39,272 bases of DNA from Candidatus Thorarchaeota archaeon (GCA_003662765.1 QMYR01000003.1:1-39272), one strand, 5' to 3'. Positions 15,501 through 23,775 are shown, numbered from the stretch's first letter. The notes: a model not told the origin generated them from the sequence alone. Numbers and translations: made by a program.

Positions 15501-16715
15501 ATGGACTGGACTTCACTCCACATGCAACGCATCCCTGCGTCGGGTACGTTGAGAATGTTTGACATTGCGGCCAAACTCGAGGCTCAAGGCCGAAAGGTCT
15601 ACCACTTCGAGGTTGGGCAACCTGACTTTCCTACTCCTCAGAATATCGTCAATGCGGCAATCGAGGCCCTCAAGCAGGGTTTTACCCGCTATGTTCCGGC
15701 CCGCGGTATTCCACCGTTATTGGAGGCTATCGCTGACAGGTACAGGAAAAAGGGGATTGAGATAGACCCAGCCACCAATGTCATTGTCACACCGGGAGCG
15801 AAGATGGCACTGTTCATGGGCGCTCTTGCTGTAATTGATATTGGTGACGATGTGATGATGTTATCCCCATCTTGGCCAAGCTATCGCGTCATGATAAGGA
15901 ATGCTGGTGGCTCACCGATTGATGTCCCAACTGGTCCAGACTTCACACTCGACGAAGAAGTCCTAAAACAGAGTGTCACGAGCGACACGCGATGCATAAT
16001 CATTAACAGTCCGAACAATCCGTCTGGCGGAGTTCTCACCAAGGATGACCTCAAGCTGATCTATGATCTCGCATGCGATTACGACTTTGTCATCTTCAGC
16101 GACGAGATTTACGAGACCTTGGTCTACGACGGATTCAAGCAGACATCGATGCTTGAGGTCGACCCTGAGATGGAGCGAACCCTAGTGATCAACGGGTTCT
16201 CTAAGGCCTATGCCATGACTGGGTGGCGACTGGGTTATGCAATCGGCAACGAAGAGACCGTCGACAATATGGTTCGAATTCAGCAGAACACAACCTCTTG
16301 TGCAACGTCATTTGTTCAAGTCGCTGGCGTGGAGGCCCTGACAGGCGATCAGAGCTCAATTGAGCGCATGCGACGAGAGTACGAGCGGCGCAGGAACATA
16401 ATGCGAAACATGTTCTGTTCGATGGACGACGTTTCATGCAGTACGCCTAAAGGTGCCTTCTATGTGTTCCCCGACTTCTCCGCATACGGCATGCGCAGTA
16501 CTGAGTTGGCCGAACAGATCCTAAAGGACACGGGGGTTGTCTGCACACCAGGAGTTGTCTTCGGACGGGACTATGACACCCATCTACGTTTCACATACGC
16601 TGCTGCCACGGATGTGATTGAGGAGGGTCTCGCAGTGCTGGGTGATTATCTTGCGTCATTCCCTAGGAGCAAGGCCGGCCATGCCAAGCGACTACCGCCT
16701 ACGCCCGCGAGATGA
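15501..16715 (+). CDS. Class I/II PLP-dependent aminotransferase (aspartate aminotransferase type)
   Basis: A 404-residue fold-type I aminotransferase. Signatures in order are FEVGQPDFPTP near residue 35, TPGAKMALFMG (about 95-105, phosphate-binding loop), the SPNNPSG motif near 172, SDEIYETLVYDG near 197, the catalytic PLP lysine K235 in GFSKAYAMTGWRLGY, and the C-terminal RFTYAA with the carboxylate-binding arginine. These are typical of archaeal aspartate or broad-specificity aminotransferases; substrate cannot be fixed from sequence. ATG at 15501 follows a GGTGA ribosome binding site and fits the TATA box. The end overlaps the next gene by 35 bases. Confidence 0.9.
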   Translation: MDWTSLHMQRIPASGTLRMFDIAAKLEAQGRKVYHFEVGQPDFPTPQNIVNAAIEALKQGFTRYVPARGIPPLLEAIADRYRKKGIEIDPATNVIVTPGAKMALFMGALAVIDIGDDVMMLSPSWPSYRVMIRNAGGSPIDVPTGPDFTLDEEVLKQSVTSDTRCIIINSPNNPSGGVLTKDDLKLIYDLACDYDFVIFSDEIYETLVYDGFKQTSMLEVDPEMERTLVINGFSKAYAMTGWRLGYAIGNEETVDNMVRIQQNTTSCATSFVQVAGVEALTGDQSSIERMRREYERRRNIMRNMFCSMDDVSCSTPKGAFYVFPDFSAYGMRSTELAEQILKDTGVVCTPGVVFGRDYDTHLRFTYAAATDVIEEGLAVLGDYLASFPRSKAGHAKRLPPTPAR

Positions 16716-17283
16716 TGGCGCGGGAATTAGGTTCCAATGCATGAAGTGTGGGACTTGCTGTTCTGAGAGGTCGCTTATTGTCACACTTACTGGTCATGAC
16801 ATTGTTCGTCTGTCGAAAGGGCTAGGACTGACTGCCCGCCAACTGTTGCGGGCCCTAGACTTCTATCTTCTCTCGGATGACGAGAGCCCGCCGGAAGGCC
16901 TAAGGCGCTTTCCCGCCGTGCGGACTGATCGTGGGATGGTCTACATTGCGCTCAAGAAATCCAATGATGGCCGTTGCGTATTCTTGGACAACGACCTATG
17001 CATGATACACCCGATTCGTCCCGGTGCGTGCGCCGCCTTTCCGTTCGTGTTCACACGGGATGGAACAAATATCCGTTGGGGCCTAAGTGCAATGCGCGAC
17101 ATCTGTCCCGGCATTGGAGAGGGGAACGAAGTTTCAGAGGCGGAACTGTTGCAGCTTGCGGGACCTGTTCTGGAAGAACTGGATGAGTATCACAAGTTTG
17201 CAGAGGCCTGGAACAGACAGTGGTCAGGAGAGGGTGTCATCGATCTTATTGCGGCCATGCTCCAAGATTCACGATTCCGGTAG
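16681..17283 (+). CDS. YkgJ-type cysteine-cluster protein
   Basis: A 200-residue member of the YkgJ family (UPF0153, zinc or iron-sulfur binding). The N-terminal FQCMKCGTCCSERSL (Cys20, 23, 26, 27), the later C-x8-C-x9-CAAFPF arrangement (RCVFLDNDLCMIHPIRPGAC) and a final DICPG cysteine form the family's cluster. Family function is unresolved; the name in databases refers to predicted metal chelation. The ATG at 16681 lies inside the end of the aminotransferase gene, with AGGAGC about 11 bases upstream; overlap implies cotranscription. Confidence 0.78.
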   Translation: MPSDYRLRPRDDGAGIRFQCMKCGTCCSERSLIVTLTGHDIVRLSKGLGLTARQLLRALDFYLLSDDESPPEGLRRFPAVRTDRGMVYIALKKSNDGRCVFLDNDLCMIHPIRPGACAAFPFVFTRDGTNIRWGLSAMRDICPGIGEGNEVSEAELLQLAGPVLEELDEYHKFAEAWNRQWSGEGVIDLIAAMLQDSRFR

Positions 17284-17290
17284 GTGTATG

Positions 17291-17299
17291 GTTTAAGTG
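17291..17299 (+). promoter_or_regulatory. TATA box for the epimerase gene, near-leaderless
   Basis: GTTTAAGTG, centred about 28 bases before the ATG at 17323. This spacing places the transcription start within a few bases of the start codon, so the mRNA is probably leaderless; no ribosome binding site is seen before the ATG, which agrees. Confidence 0.6.
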
Positions 17300-17322
17300 G
17301 GCTCCAGCACCGGGATTCAACC

Positions 17323-18276
17323 ATGGAACGAGTACTCGTCACTGGTGGTGCCGGCTTCATCGGCAGTCACCTCGTTGACGCCTTGGTCGAGGACCATGAG
17401 GTCGTCGTACTTGATGATCTCTCTGGCGGTCGAATCGAGAACATTGAGGCCCATATGACAAGAAGCAATTTCACGTTCGTTCAGGGTTCCATCACGTCTG
17501 AGGAGGACATCGCGAAGGCTCTTGATGGAGTGTCAACCGTCTTTCATTTCGCAGCGCAACCGGATGTGCGTCTCTCGGTGATGAAACCCCTCTGGGACTT
17601 CACGATAAACGTCCACGGCAGCATGCTACTTCTTGACAACATGCGAAGACGTGATATACGTCGGATGGTGTTCGCATCTTCAGGCGGCACGGTCTATGGG
17701 GACGCCGACGTATTTCCGACTCCCGAGTCAATACCATTCCGACCTATCAGCAACTATGGCGCCGCCAAGGGCGCTTTTGAGATGTATCTGTCGTCATACG
17801 CTGAACTCTACGGAATCAACTCGGTGAGCATGCGTTTCGCGAACATCATTGGTCCTCGCTCCACGCATGGTGTGATATATGATTTCTATATGAAGTTGAA
17901 GCGCGATCCTACAAGACTTGAGGTTCTAGGTGACGGGAGTCAGGAGAAGGCATACGTGTACGTGAGCGATGCTGTCGATGCGGCCGTCATGCTAGCAGAG
18001 AAGATGTGGCCAGGGTATCAGCCAGTGAATGTTGGTTCAGGCCAGAGGCTGAAGGTTTCACAGATTGCAGAGATTGTGCGGAGCGAGCTCGGAGTTCCAG
18101 ATGCGAGAATAGAATATACGGGAACCAGACGCGGATGGGCTGGAGATGTTATAGTTACTGATATTGATGTCAGCCGCCTGCGTTCGTTCGGATGGTTTCC
18201 GAAGGTGGACATCGAGGACGGCGTGCGCCTGTATATACGTTGGCTGGTAGAAACATTCGGGCCAGTAGGTGTCTGA
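17323..18276 (+). CDS. NAD-dependent sugar-nucleotide epimerase/dehydratase
   Basis: A 317-residue extended short-chain dehydrogenase. The NAD-binding TGGAGFIGSH (residues 7-16) starts the protein, VVLDDLSGGR follows strand 2, FHFAAQPDVR matches UDP-glucose 4-epimerases, and the catalytic Tyr145-x3-Lys149 (NYGAAKGAFE) is preceded by FASSGGTVYG. The C-terminal ASP-type RGWAGDV and substrate-binding region are present. The usual annotation would be UDP-glucose 4-epimerase, providing sugars for surface glycans; the exact sugar is not decidable here. The ATG at 17323 is chosen from the Rossmann motif position and the TATA distance. Confidence 0.85.
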   Translation: MERVLVTGGAGFIGSHLVDALVEDHEVVVLDDLSGGRIENIEAHMTRSNFTFVQGSITSEEDIAKALDGVSTVFHFAAQPDVRLSVMKPLWDFTINVHGSMLLLDNMRRRDIRRMVFASSGGTVYGDADVFPTPESIPFRPISNYGAAKGAFEMYLSSYAELYGINSVSMRFANIIGPRSTHGVIYDFYMKLKRDPTRLEVLGDGSQEKAYVYVSDAVDAAVMLAEKMWPGYQPVNVGSGQRLKVSQIAEIVRSELGVPDARIEYTGTRRGWAGDVIVTDIDVSRLRSFGWFPKVDIEDGVRLYIRWLVETFGPVGV

Positions 18277-18290
18277 CACCCTCCATGAGC

Positions 18291-19235
18291 TCATATCTTG
18301 GTAAGTATCTGGAGGATGTTCCCAAAGTTGTGTTCTACTATGCGACTCTTTGTCGCGTAGGCTGCGAGGGTTTCCAGTCGCGGGTCTCTCTTGGCGACTT
18401 CCGCAAATCTCTCTGAACGTATCTCGTCATGAATCTCTTGATTCACGCGTAGAATCTGATCGGCTGTTCGGAGAATGAACGACAGCATCTTGATCATCAG
18501 GTTGAAGTCGTCAATCTCACGGAGCTGAAGGGTCTGGCTGTAGAACTGAAACTCGAAGCGTGCCAGCATCTCTCTGTTCTGGACGAGTTTGATGAGCCAG
18601 GGCTCTGCACCTTCCTTATTCAACTCTTGTTCGAGATCCATCCAGTACTGCTGCTGTTCGAGCAGCTGAACAAGATACTCACGTATCAGTGCGAAGTGGT
18701 TTACTCCTTCCTCTATATCGTCCTCCGTTCCAATGGGTTTCATAAGATTGTCAACTTGACTGTGCTTCACGGCAATCATGAGCGAGAACTTGTCAACATA
18801 CTTCTTCACTTCAGCGGTCTTCTCTTGCTTGGTCATGGTGTCAGCAAACGTGTCCGCAAGCGTGAGCAGGAACTTGTAGAGACACTCGCTGCAGACCTCG
18901 GCGCTTGCAGACAGGTCCTTTGTGGACAGAAACTGGAGGGCATCCTCAAGATCAGTGGCTGGCACGTCACGTCCGTGGATCCTGAGTACCCAGCCCTGAG
19001 ATATGCAGTACACCCGGTTGTCAGGATAGTTGATGTAGATCGCCGCGTAACAGACGTTGTCTTCCTCAGCACGTTCCTTTTCAATGCTCTCCTTGTCTGT
19101 GTGGAAAGAGAATATGGATGGGTCTATCTCTATGACATTGACTTCCAAGACCTCATCATTGTTGACGCACAGGGTTTCGTCTCCGAATACCTTGAGGCAG
19201 GGGCAGCCTCTGACGAGCCTTATTGAACTTTTCAT
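18291..19235 (-). CDS. Seven-cysteine unknown protein, downstream paralogue
   Basis: A 314-residue protein. The N-terminal 125 residues carry RGCPCLKVFGDETLCVNND (Cys11, 13, 23), Cys62 in VCYAAIYI, Cys77 in VYCIS and CSECLYKFL (Cys115, 118). All seven cysteines match the protein encoded just upstream at 19270-20247. They could bind zinc or an iron-sulfur cluster. The C-terminal 190 residues are long helices with little similarity to the paralogue. The ATG at 19235 has a GGAGGGA ribosome binding site and gives an N-terminus that aligns with the paralogue. The genes are 34 bases apart and clearly one operon. I do not recognise the family. Confidence 0.75.
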   Translation of the reverse strand: MKSSIRLVRGCPCLKVFGDETLCVNNDEVLEVNVIEIDPSIFSFHTDKESIEKERAEEDNVCYAAIYINYPDNRVYCISQGWVLRIHGRDVPATDLEDALQFLSTKDLSASAEVCSECLYKFLLTLADTFADTMTKQEKTAEVKKYVDKFSLMIAVKHSQVDNLMKPIGTEDDIEEGVNHFALIREYLVQLLEQQQYWMDLEQELNKEGAEPWLIKLVQNREMLARFEFQFYSQTLQLREIDDFNLMIKMLSFILRTADQILRVNQEIHDEIRSERFAEVAKRDPRLETLAAYATKSRIVEHNFGNILQILTKI

Positions 19236-19269
19236 TGTTCCCTCCATCCCTGATATCGCTGTCCGTTCT

Positions 19270-20247
19270 CTATTCGCTGGTCGCCTCTGTAGTGGAGTGT
19301 GTTCCACCTGAGGATGCAGAACCCCCCGGCGCCAGCAGCTCCTCAAGAGTCGTCAGTAGGCTCTTGACGGCAGCCTCAATACGTTGCCGGTTGGTCTTGT
19401 GCTCTATGATTGCCCTGTACACCTCAGTGGAAACTGCCTCATTTAGTAGCTTGTCACCAATCTCATGAATCTTTTCACAGAGGTATACGATGTTCTTTGC
19501 AGTCCTGCGAATCACAGACGGACGAACCTCATCACTATTCCGTTCAGTCAGTGACAATAGCTGGCCGTGCAAGACAGCCTCCATTCTCGATACGTTCTGA
19601 TATAGTTTCAGGAGGGTTTCAACATCTTCCAGATTGCTCTTGCCACCCATCGTGTTTATTGCCCTAGTCCATTCCCGCTTTTCTCTAAGCAGTTCGCGCA
19701 GGTGAGATCTGAGTATCTTCTGGTAGATCTCGGCAGGCTCTTCGGTCCCCATGTCTGGCTTGTCTGTGAGGTGCTTGACGTACGCCTCTAGGGTTCGCCT
19801 AGCCTCTACGGGTTCAAGCTCAGGCTCGAAGATGCTTCCCATGGTCGTGAGATACTTGTAGATACATGGGGCGCAGGACTCCTCGCTCTTGTCGCGCGAG
19901 AACTCCACAACCTCGATGGCCTCTTCGAGGTCGGACGCCGGAATTCGTCGACCGTTTATTACGATTGGCTCGTCATACAGTGCGCAGTAGGCCCAACCAT
20001 CTGGTCTACCGACATCCACAAACCCGTAACAGGGGCGTGTTTCCCCAACATGATGCTTGGAGGGGGCTGTGCGTGTTTCCCCAAGTGCGGCCTGAGCGCT
20101 CCTGACATCGATGTTGATAACACGCACTGGGATGATGTTGTCATTATTGACACAGATTCTCTCTGTTCCAAAGTCCATGAGGCAAGGGCAGCCCTTCAGG
20201 AGCCTGTAGACCTTGGCCTCTCCCAGACTCGTTCCCAGCCTTTCCAT
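19270..20247 (-). CDS. Seven-cysteine unknown protein, upstream paralogue
   Basis: A 325-residue protein starting with MERLGTSLGEAKVY and KGCPCLMDFGTERICVNND (Cys20, 22, 32), then Cys73 in RPCYGFVDVG, Cys88 in AYCAL and CAPCIYKYL (Cys125, 128). The same seven cysteines, in the same order and with near-identical spacing, occur in the downstream paralogue. A helical C-terminal half and a Gly/Ser/Thr-rich tail (after about residue 305) follow. There is no signal peptide or membrane segment, so it is cytosolic. First gene of its operon behind a TATA box at 20311. Tandem duplication with conserved cysteines suggests a metal- or redox-linked pair; the role is unknown. Confidence 0.78.
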   Translation of the reverse strand: MERLGTSLGEAKVYRLLKGCPCLMDFGTERICVNNDNIIPVRVINIDVRSAQAALGETRTAPSKHHVGETRPCYGFVDVGRPDGWAYCALYDEPIVINGRRIPASDLEEAIEVVEFSRDKSEESCAPCIYKYLTTMGSIFEPELEPVEARRTLEAYVKHLTDKPDMGTEEPAEIYQKILRSHLRELLREKREWTRAINTMGGKSNLEDVETLLKLYQNVSRMEAVLHGQLLSLTERNSDEVRPSVIRRTAKNIVYLCEKIHEIGDKLLNEAVSTEVYRAIIEHKTNRQRIEAAVKSLLTTLEELLAPGGSASSGGTHSTTEATSE

Positions 20248-20310
20248 CTAAGATCGCTTTCCGGGTATGTTGCGGCGTTTCGCATGTGGCCTCCGCACAT
20301 ATTCAGGGCT

Positions 20311-20320
20311 CATATATATT
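20311..20320 (-). promoter_or_regulatory. Probable TATA box for the paralogue operon
   Basis: On the minus strand the element reads AATATATATG, 64-73 bases upstream of the ATG at 20247. It predicts a transcription start near 20290 and lies between the small regulator gene and the operon. Confidence 0.5.
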
Positions 20321-20360
20321 GATATTAACGTTGTTGGGGCGGCTGGGATTGTGCGAACTC

Positions 20361-20501
20361 TCAACCCCAGAGTTCGCGTTTCAGTAGATCACGAATCGCG
20401 ATTCTAATGGCCTCTGACCTGTTGGGATACAGATTATTCTCAACGAGCTTCTCGAGACCGTCAATGTATGTTTCGGGAACATGTAGCGTCACAAGCTTCA
20501 T
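20361..20501 (-). CDS. Small ribbon-helix-helix (CopG/Arc-type) regulator
   Basis: A 46-residue protein in the size range of ribbon-helix-helix repressors. It begins MKLVTLHVPETYIDGLEKLV, the beta strand and first helix, and continues NNLYPNRSEAIRIAIRDLL, the typical turn with NRSEAIR and the second helix. Such proteins form dimers that insert a two-stranded sheet into the major groove. The ATG at 20501 follows an AGGTGAG ribosome binding site (20513-20507) by 5 bases. An inverted repeat at 20525-20552 lies just upstream and is a plausible self-operator. It faces the same way as the downstream paralogue operon and away from the nitroreductase operon, either of which it might control. Confidence 0.8.
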   Translation of the reverse strand: MKLVTLHVPETYIDGLEKLVENNLYPNRSEAIRIAIRDLLKRELWG

Positions 20502-20524
20502 CTTCTCTCACCTGACTCTCCTCA

Positions 20525-20552
20525 ACCGGAACAGTTTGACGACCATTCCGGT
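20525..20552. promoter_or_regulatory. Inverted repeat, candidate operator for the RHH regulator
   Basis: ACCGGAA (20525-20531) and TTCCGGT (20546-20552) are perfect 7-base arms separated by 14 bases, so their centres lie 21 bases apart, about two DNA turns. This fits two regulator dimers bound on one face. It sits 24 bases upstream of the regulator's ATG, where it would block transcription. Confidence 0.4.
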
Positions 20553-20883
20553 ATTCACCTGAGGCTAATCTCAGTCATACTCCAATATGGTTGTGAGTAA
20601 TACCAGCGCCATGTCTAAGCCTGTTTCAAGGGAATGAGATGAGGTGAGGAGGAGCGAATCTCGCTCCCACTCAGAAGTAGTGACGCGCATTACAATGCCG
20701 GGAGGAGAGTGGTGAACCGCGCGTCTGGGTTCCTCGGTCACTGGTGACTTATGTCAGCTTGTGTGTTCGGGCCAATATCCGGCCAATACTCACGATATTT
20801 CATGCGTGTTCTTCAGAATCTCGGAATACATTTTAGGCGGTAATATCAGTTCAGCACTATTCATCACAATACGAGGTGAAATG

Positions 20884-21654
20884 ATGTCTGGAGGCGCTAC
20901 TGAAAGCAAGAGCGACTCGGTGGGCGCTGCACAGGATGCTCCCCAGGTGACTGAGGAGCTACAGTCTCTGAAGCTCATCAGGGCAAGGCGGTCAATCCGT
21001 GAGTTCACGGGCGAACGTATCCCTGACGAGCACATCGAGATGATTCTGGAGGCAGCAAGACATGCCCCGAGTCCAGAGAACATGCTGATGATTAGGTTCA
21101 TTGTGATTAGGGACGATCAAGAAACAAAGGAGTTTCTTGCCGACATAGCACAGGAGATGGCACAGACGGCGTTCGGTGGTGCTCCCTTTGAGTTGACCAG
21201 TGGGAGAAACTGGTTCATCACGGATCCCTATCGGGCTGCAGTCTATGCCCGGCTGCGTGATGGTGAGTTGTTCCGTTATCCGGAAAAGAGCGACGCTGTG
21301 ATTGTTGTCTGCGCAAGTGAGGCGTGGCACGATGCAGGCTACCTGTACCCACTGGACTTGTTCGGTTCGGTCGTGGCCGGGATGGCTGTGCAGAACATGT
21401 GGCTTGTCGCGACCGAGCTGGGCTACGGTTGTGGCTATGAGGCATTGGTGACCTCGGATCCGAGGCACGCGGAGTTATTGCGCGACCGACTCGGTATTCC
21501 GCCGCTCTGGAAGCCGCTGACCGCGTTCTGTATTGGCAAGCGTGCCAAGCCGCGGGAGCTGGGGCCGAGTAGACCCCCGCTTGAGGGCCTGATGTACGAG
21601 GAGCGCTGGGGCGTTCCATACAGACGCCTGGCGTTCAGGAAGAAGGAGGAGTGA
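20884..21654 (+). CDS. Nitroreductase-family FMN oxidoreductase
   Basis: A 256-residue FMN flavoprotein of the nitroreductase family. Signatures are LIRARRSIREFTGERIPDEH (FMN-phosphate-binding Arg), EAARHAPSPENM, the central DLFGSVVAGMAVQNMWLVA helix and the ATELGYGCGYEAL segment with PPLWKPLTAFCIGKR near the end. Family members use NAD(P)H to reduce many substrates; the true one here is unknown. The first gene of an operon with two small genes, SCP2 and 3-hydroxyacyl-CoA dehydrogenase, so a fatty-acid redox role is likely. ATG at 20884 sits 5 bases after GAGGTG (20873-20878); the ATG at 20881 is too close. A TATA-like TTTTAGG lies near 20830. Confidence 0.85.
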   Translation: MSGGATESKSDSVGAAQDAPQVTEELQSLKLIRARRSIREFTGERIPDEHIEMILEAARHAPSPENMLMIRFIVIRDDQETKEFLADIAQEMAQTAFGGAPFELTSGRNWFITDPYRAAVYARLRDGELFRYPEKSDAVIVVCASEAWHDAGYLYPLDLFGSVVAGMAVQNMWLVATELGYGCGYEALVTSDPRHAELLRDRLGIPPLWKPLTAFCIGKRAKPRELGPSRPPLEGLMYEERWGVPYRRLAFRKKEE

Positions 21655-21656
21655 CG

Positions 21657-21914
21657 ATGGAGGTCAACTTCGAAGGCGAGATAATGAGCAAGATTCAGGA
21701 GCTGGCTGACGAGGCTGGTGTGAAGCCTGAGGGCCTCATCGAGATAGTGGTGCGTGAGTTCGCCAGAAACACTGGCGGCCGCGTGTACGTCGGTCGTTGG
21801 TCAAAGGGCGAGGTCGACGGTGTGAAGGGAATGCGTTACGTTGTTCAGTGGCCGTTCCGGCCCGGATTCATTGAGGCTCCAGGGGACCTTGTGAAGAGAT
21901 GGAGGAAGGAGTGA
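21657..21914 (+). CDS. Small unknown protein in the acyl-CoA operon
   Basis: An 85-residue protein with an N-terminal helical half (EGEIMSKIQELADEAGVKPE, then EGLIEIVVREFARN) and a basic, aromatic C-terminal half (RVYVGRWSKGE, YVVQWPFRPGF). The helical part could be a helix-turn-helix-like module, but no known family is evident. AAGGAGGAG lies about 5-6 bases before the ATG, which follows the nitroreductase stop by 2 bases. The stop overlaps the next start (TGATG), so translation is coupled to its neighbours. Confidence 0.65.
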   Translation: MEVNFEGEIMSKIQELADEAGVKPEGLIEIVVREFARNTGGRVYVGRWSKGEVDGVKGMRYVVQWPFRPGFIEAPGDLVKRWRKE

Positions 21915-22186
21915 TGGCGAAGTACAGGAAACATCCCACTGGTGAATGGCCTTTCTACCCAAGGCTGAAGGAGGGCGATATCCAGCACGAGTACTGGACA
22001 TCGAAGAAGATGTACCACAAGGCCTTCATTGACGACCGGAAAGGACGCATCGTCATTCTCATGGATGGCGACGAGTACGACGCATTCTTGGACAAGGTAC
22101 GAGAGAGAAAGGGCAACATCTGGGCGAGTTCAGTGGATGCGGCAGTCAAGGAGGCCATAGCCGGATGGATGGCGAAGGAGGACTGA
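21914..22186 (+). CDS. Small unknown protein in the acyl-CoA operon
   Basis: A 90-residue protein, with tryptophans and charged residues early (HPTGEWPFYPRL, EYWTSKKMYHKAF), an IVILMDGDEYDAFLDKV middle and an amphipathic helix at the end (DAAVKEAIAGWMAKED). No signature recognised. The ATG at 21914 overlaps the preceding TGA, behind GGAAGGAG. The in-frame ATG at 21899 is less likely because it lies within the ribosome binding region. Coupling to the SCP2 and nitroreductase genes suggests a subunit or assembly role, which is inference. Confidence 0.65.
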   Translation: MAKYRKHPTGEWPFYPRLKEGDIQHEYWTSKKMYHKAFIDDRKGRIVILMDGDEYDAFLDKVRERKGNIWASSVDAAVKEAIAGWMAKED

Positions 22187-22192
22187 GATGAG

Positions 22193-22549
22193 ATGTCACA
22201 ACTACAAGAGTTCTTTCGGTTCCTGATCGCAAAGGTCAGGGAGAAGGAGGACCTCAAGAAGCAGCTTGCTAAATGGGTCGGCCCCTATCACGGGAAAGTA
22301 CTGCAGGTGTACACCGAGGACGGACCGCAGTATATAGTGGTGACGAAGGAGGGAATGTCGCTCCATGACGGAGTCTATCCCAGCCCCGATGTGATCTACA
22401 AAGCATCAACCCAGACATTGCTTGCCATCTTCACGGGTGAGGTTCCCTTCAAGCAGACCATGAAGGACGGTTCTCTCGAAGTCATCGGTAATGCCCACGA
22501 GAGCAACCCCTTGGCGAATCTGATACTTGCGGCCATGATGTCGATGTAG
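22193..22549 (+). CDS. SCP2-domain (sterol carrier protein 2-like) protein
   Basis: A 118-residue protein with the SCP2 fold, an all-alpha/beta hydrophobic-tunnel domain that binds acyl-CoAs and lipids. The family pattern is visible: a beta pair (KVLQVYTEDGPQYIVVTKEG), then ASTQTLLAIFTGEVPFKQ, MKDGSLEVIGN and a hydrophobic C-terminal helix (NPLANLILAAMMSM). In many archaea and bacteria this domain accompanies fatty acid enzymes. It lies 6 bases after the previous stop and 11 bases before the dehydrogenase start. Identification rests on pattern and context. Confidence 0.65.
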   Translation: MSQLQEFFRFLIAKVREKEDLKKQLAKWVGPYHGKVLQVYTEDGPQYIVVTKEGMSLHDGVYPSPDVIYKASTQTLLAIFTGEVPFKQTMKDGSLEVIGNAHESNPLANLILAAMMSM

Positions 22550-22560
22550 GCGGTGATGCC

Positions 22561-23685
22561 ATGGACGTAAAGAGGATAGCCGTGATAGGCTCCGGCCTTA
22601 TGGGCTCAGGCATCGCCTATGTATCCGCATGGAATGGCTTCGAGGTGACAATGGTCGACATCAAACAAGAGGCCATTGACGCTGGCATGGAGCGAATTCG
22701 AAATGATGTCATGACCGGTATCGAGAAGGGCAAGATGTCTTTGGCCGACGCAGAGGGTCTCATGGGTCGCCTCAAGGCCACGACTGACCAAGCGGAAGCC
22801 GTCAAGGACGCAGATCTCGTCATTGAGGCAATCTTTGAGAACATGGAGATCAAGAAGAAGGTCTTTGCTGCTCTTGACGAGCAGGCACCAGCCCATACCA
22901 TTCTCGCCTCGAATACGTCCTCGCTGAGCATCGACGAGCTTGCGAGTGCAACGAAGCGTCCTGAGAAGTTTATCGGGATGCACTACTTCTCGCCAGTCGC
23001 GGCCATGAAGCTCGTGGAGATAGTCATAGGCGAGAAGACATCCGAGGACACGATTGACACGGCCGTGGCGGTGGCCAAGAAGCAGGGAAAGATACCGGTC
23101 AAGGCCAAGAATAGCCCCGGCTTCATAGTGAATCGGGTTCTCATGCCTGTTCTCCGGGAGGCAATCCTTCTCTATGAGCAGGGTGTCGCCTCCAAAGAGG
23201 AGATTGATACGGCCCTGACGGTTCACGGCAAGTTTCCTGCCGGCCCGTTCACTCTTGGCGACTTCGTTGGTCTAGATGTGGCCTATCATACAATGGAAAC
23301 GCTGTATCAGGAGATTGGTGAGTGCTTCAAGCCTCCTGAGACTCTGAAGAAGCTTGTCGACAGCGGTGCACTTGGTACCAAGACCAAGAAGGGTTTCTAC
23401 GAGTACGGAGGCGCTTCAGCCGAACCCGAGCCGCCCAAGGGCGCTGACCCTCAGTGGCTGCTCACGAGAATCTCGGTTCCCGTCATTCGAGAAGCAATGA
23501 TTCTCGTCGACGAGGGCATCGCCACGAAAGATGACATCGACAAGGCTATGAAGCTTGGCGCCAACTTCCCCATGGGCCCGTTTGAGATGGCCGAATCTCT
23601 CGGGCTTGACAAGGTCAAGGTCGAGCTTAAGAAGCTCCACCAAGAACTTGGTGAGTGCTATAGCATTCCGAAGATGTTGCAGTAG
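22561..23685 (+). CDS. 3-hydroxyacyl-CoA dehydrogenase
   Basis: A 374-residue NAD-dependent beta-oxidation enzyme oxidising L-3-hydroxyacyl-CoA to 3-ketoacyl-CoA. The Rossmann motif GSGLMGSGIA lies at residues 10-19, VIEAIFENMEIKKKVFA and ASNTSSLSI follow, and catalytic His141 sits in GMHYFSPVAAMKLVEIV. Two tandem C-terminal dimerisation domains are present, each with the FPAGPFTLGDFVG/FPMGPFEMAESLG pattern, separated by a short Pro-rich linker. Bacterial FadB fuses this to a crotonase; here the hydratase is a separate gene at 23831. Starts 11 bases after the SCP2 gene; ATG after GGTGAT. Confidence 0.93.
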   Translation: MDVKRIAVIGSGLMGSGIAYVSAWNGFEVTMVDIKQEAIDAGMERIRNDVMTGIEKGKMSLADAEGLMGRLKATTDQAEAVKDADLVIEAIFENMEIKKKVFAALDEQAPAHTILASNTSSLSIDELASATKRPEKFIGMHYFSPVAAMKLVEIVIGEKTSEDTIDTAVAVAKKQGKIPVKAKNSPGFIVNRVLMPVLREAILLYEQGVASKEEIDTALTVHGKFPAGPFTLGDFVGLDVAYHTMETLYQEIGECFKPPETLKKLVDSGALGTKTKKGFYEYGGASAEPEPPKGADPQWLLTRISVPVIREAMILVDEGIATKDDIDKAMKLGANFPMGPFEMAESLGLDKVKVELKKLHQELGECYSIPKMLQ

Positions 23686-23775
23686 TGTGCCACGACGTGG
23701 GGCAGGTGACCACCCCTGCCCTCCATCTCTACTCTTCTCTGTGCATCGCTACAGCCTGAACCTGTCATTACGGAG

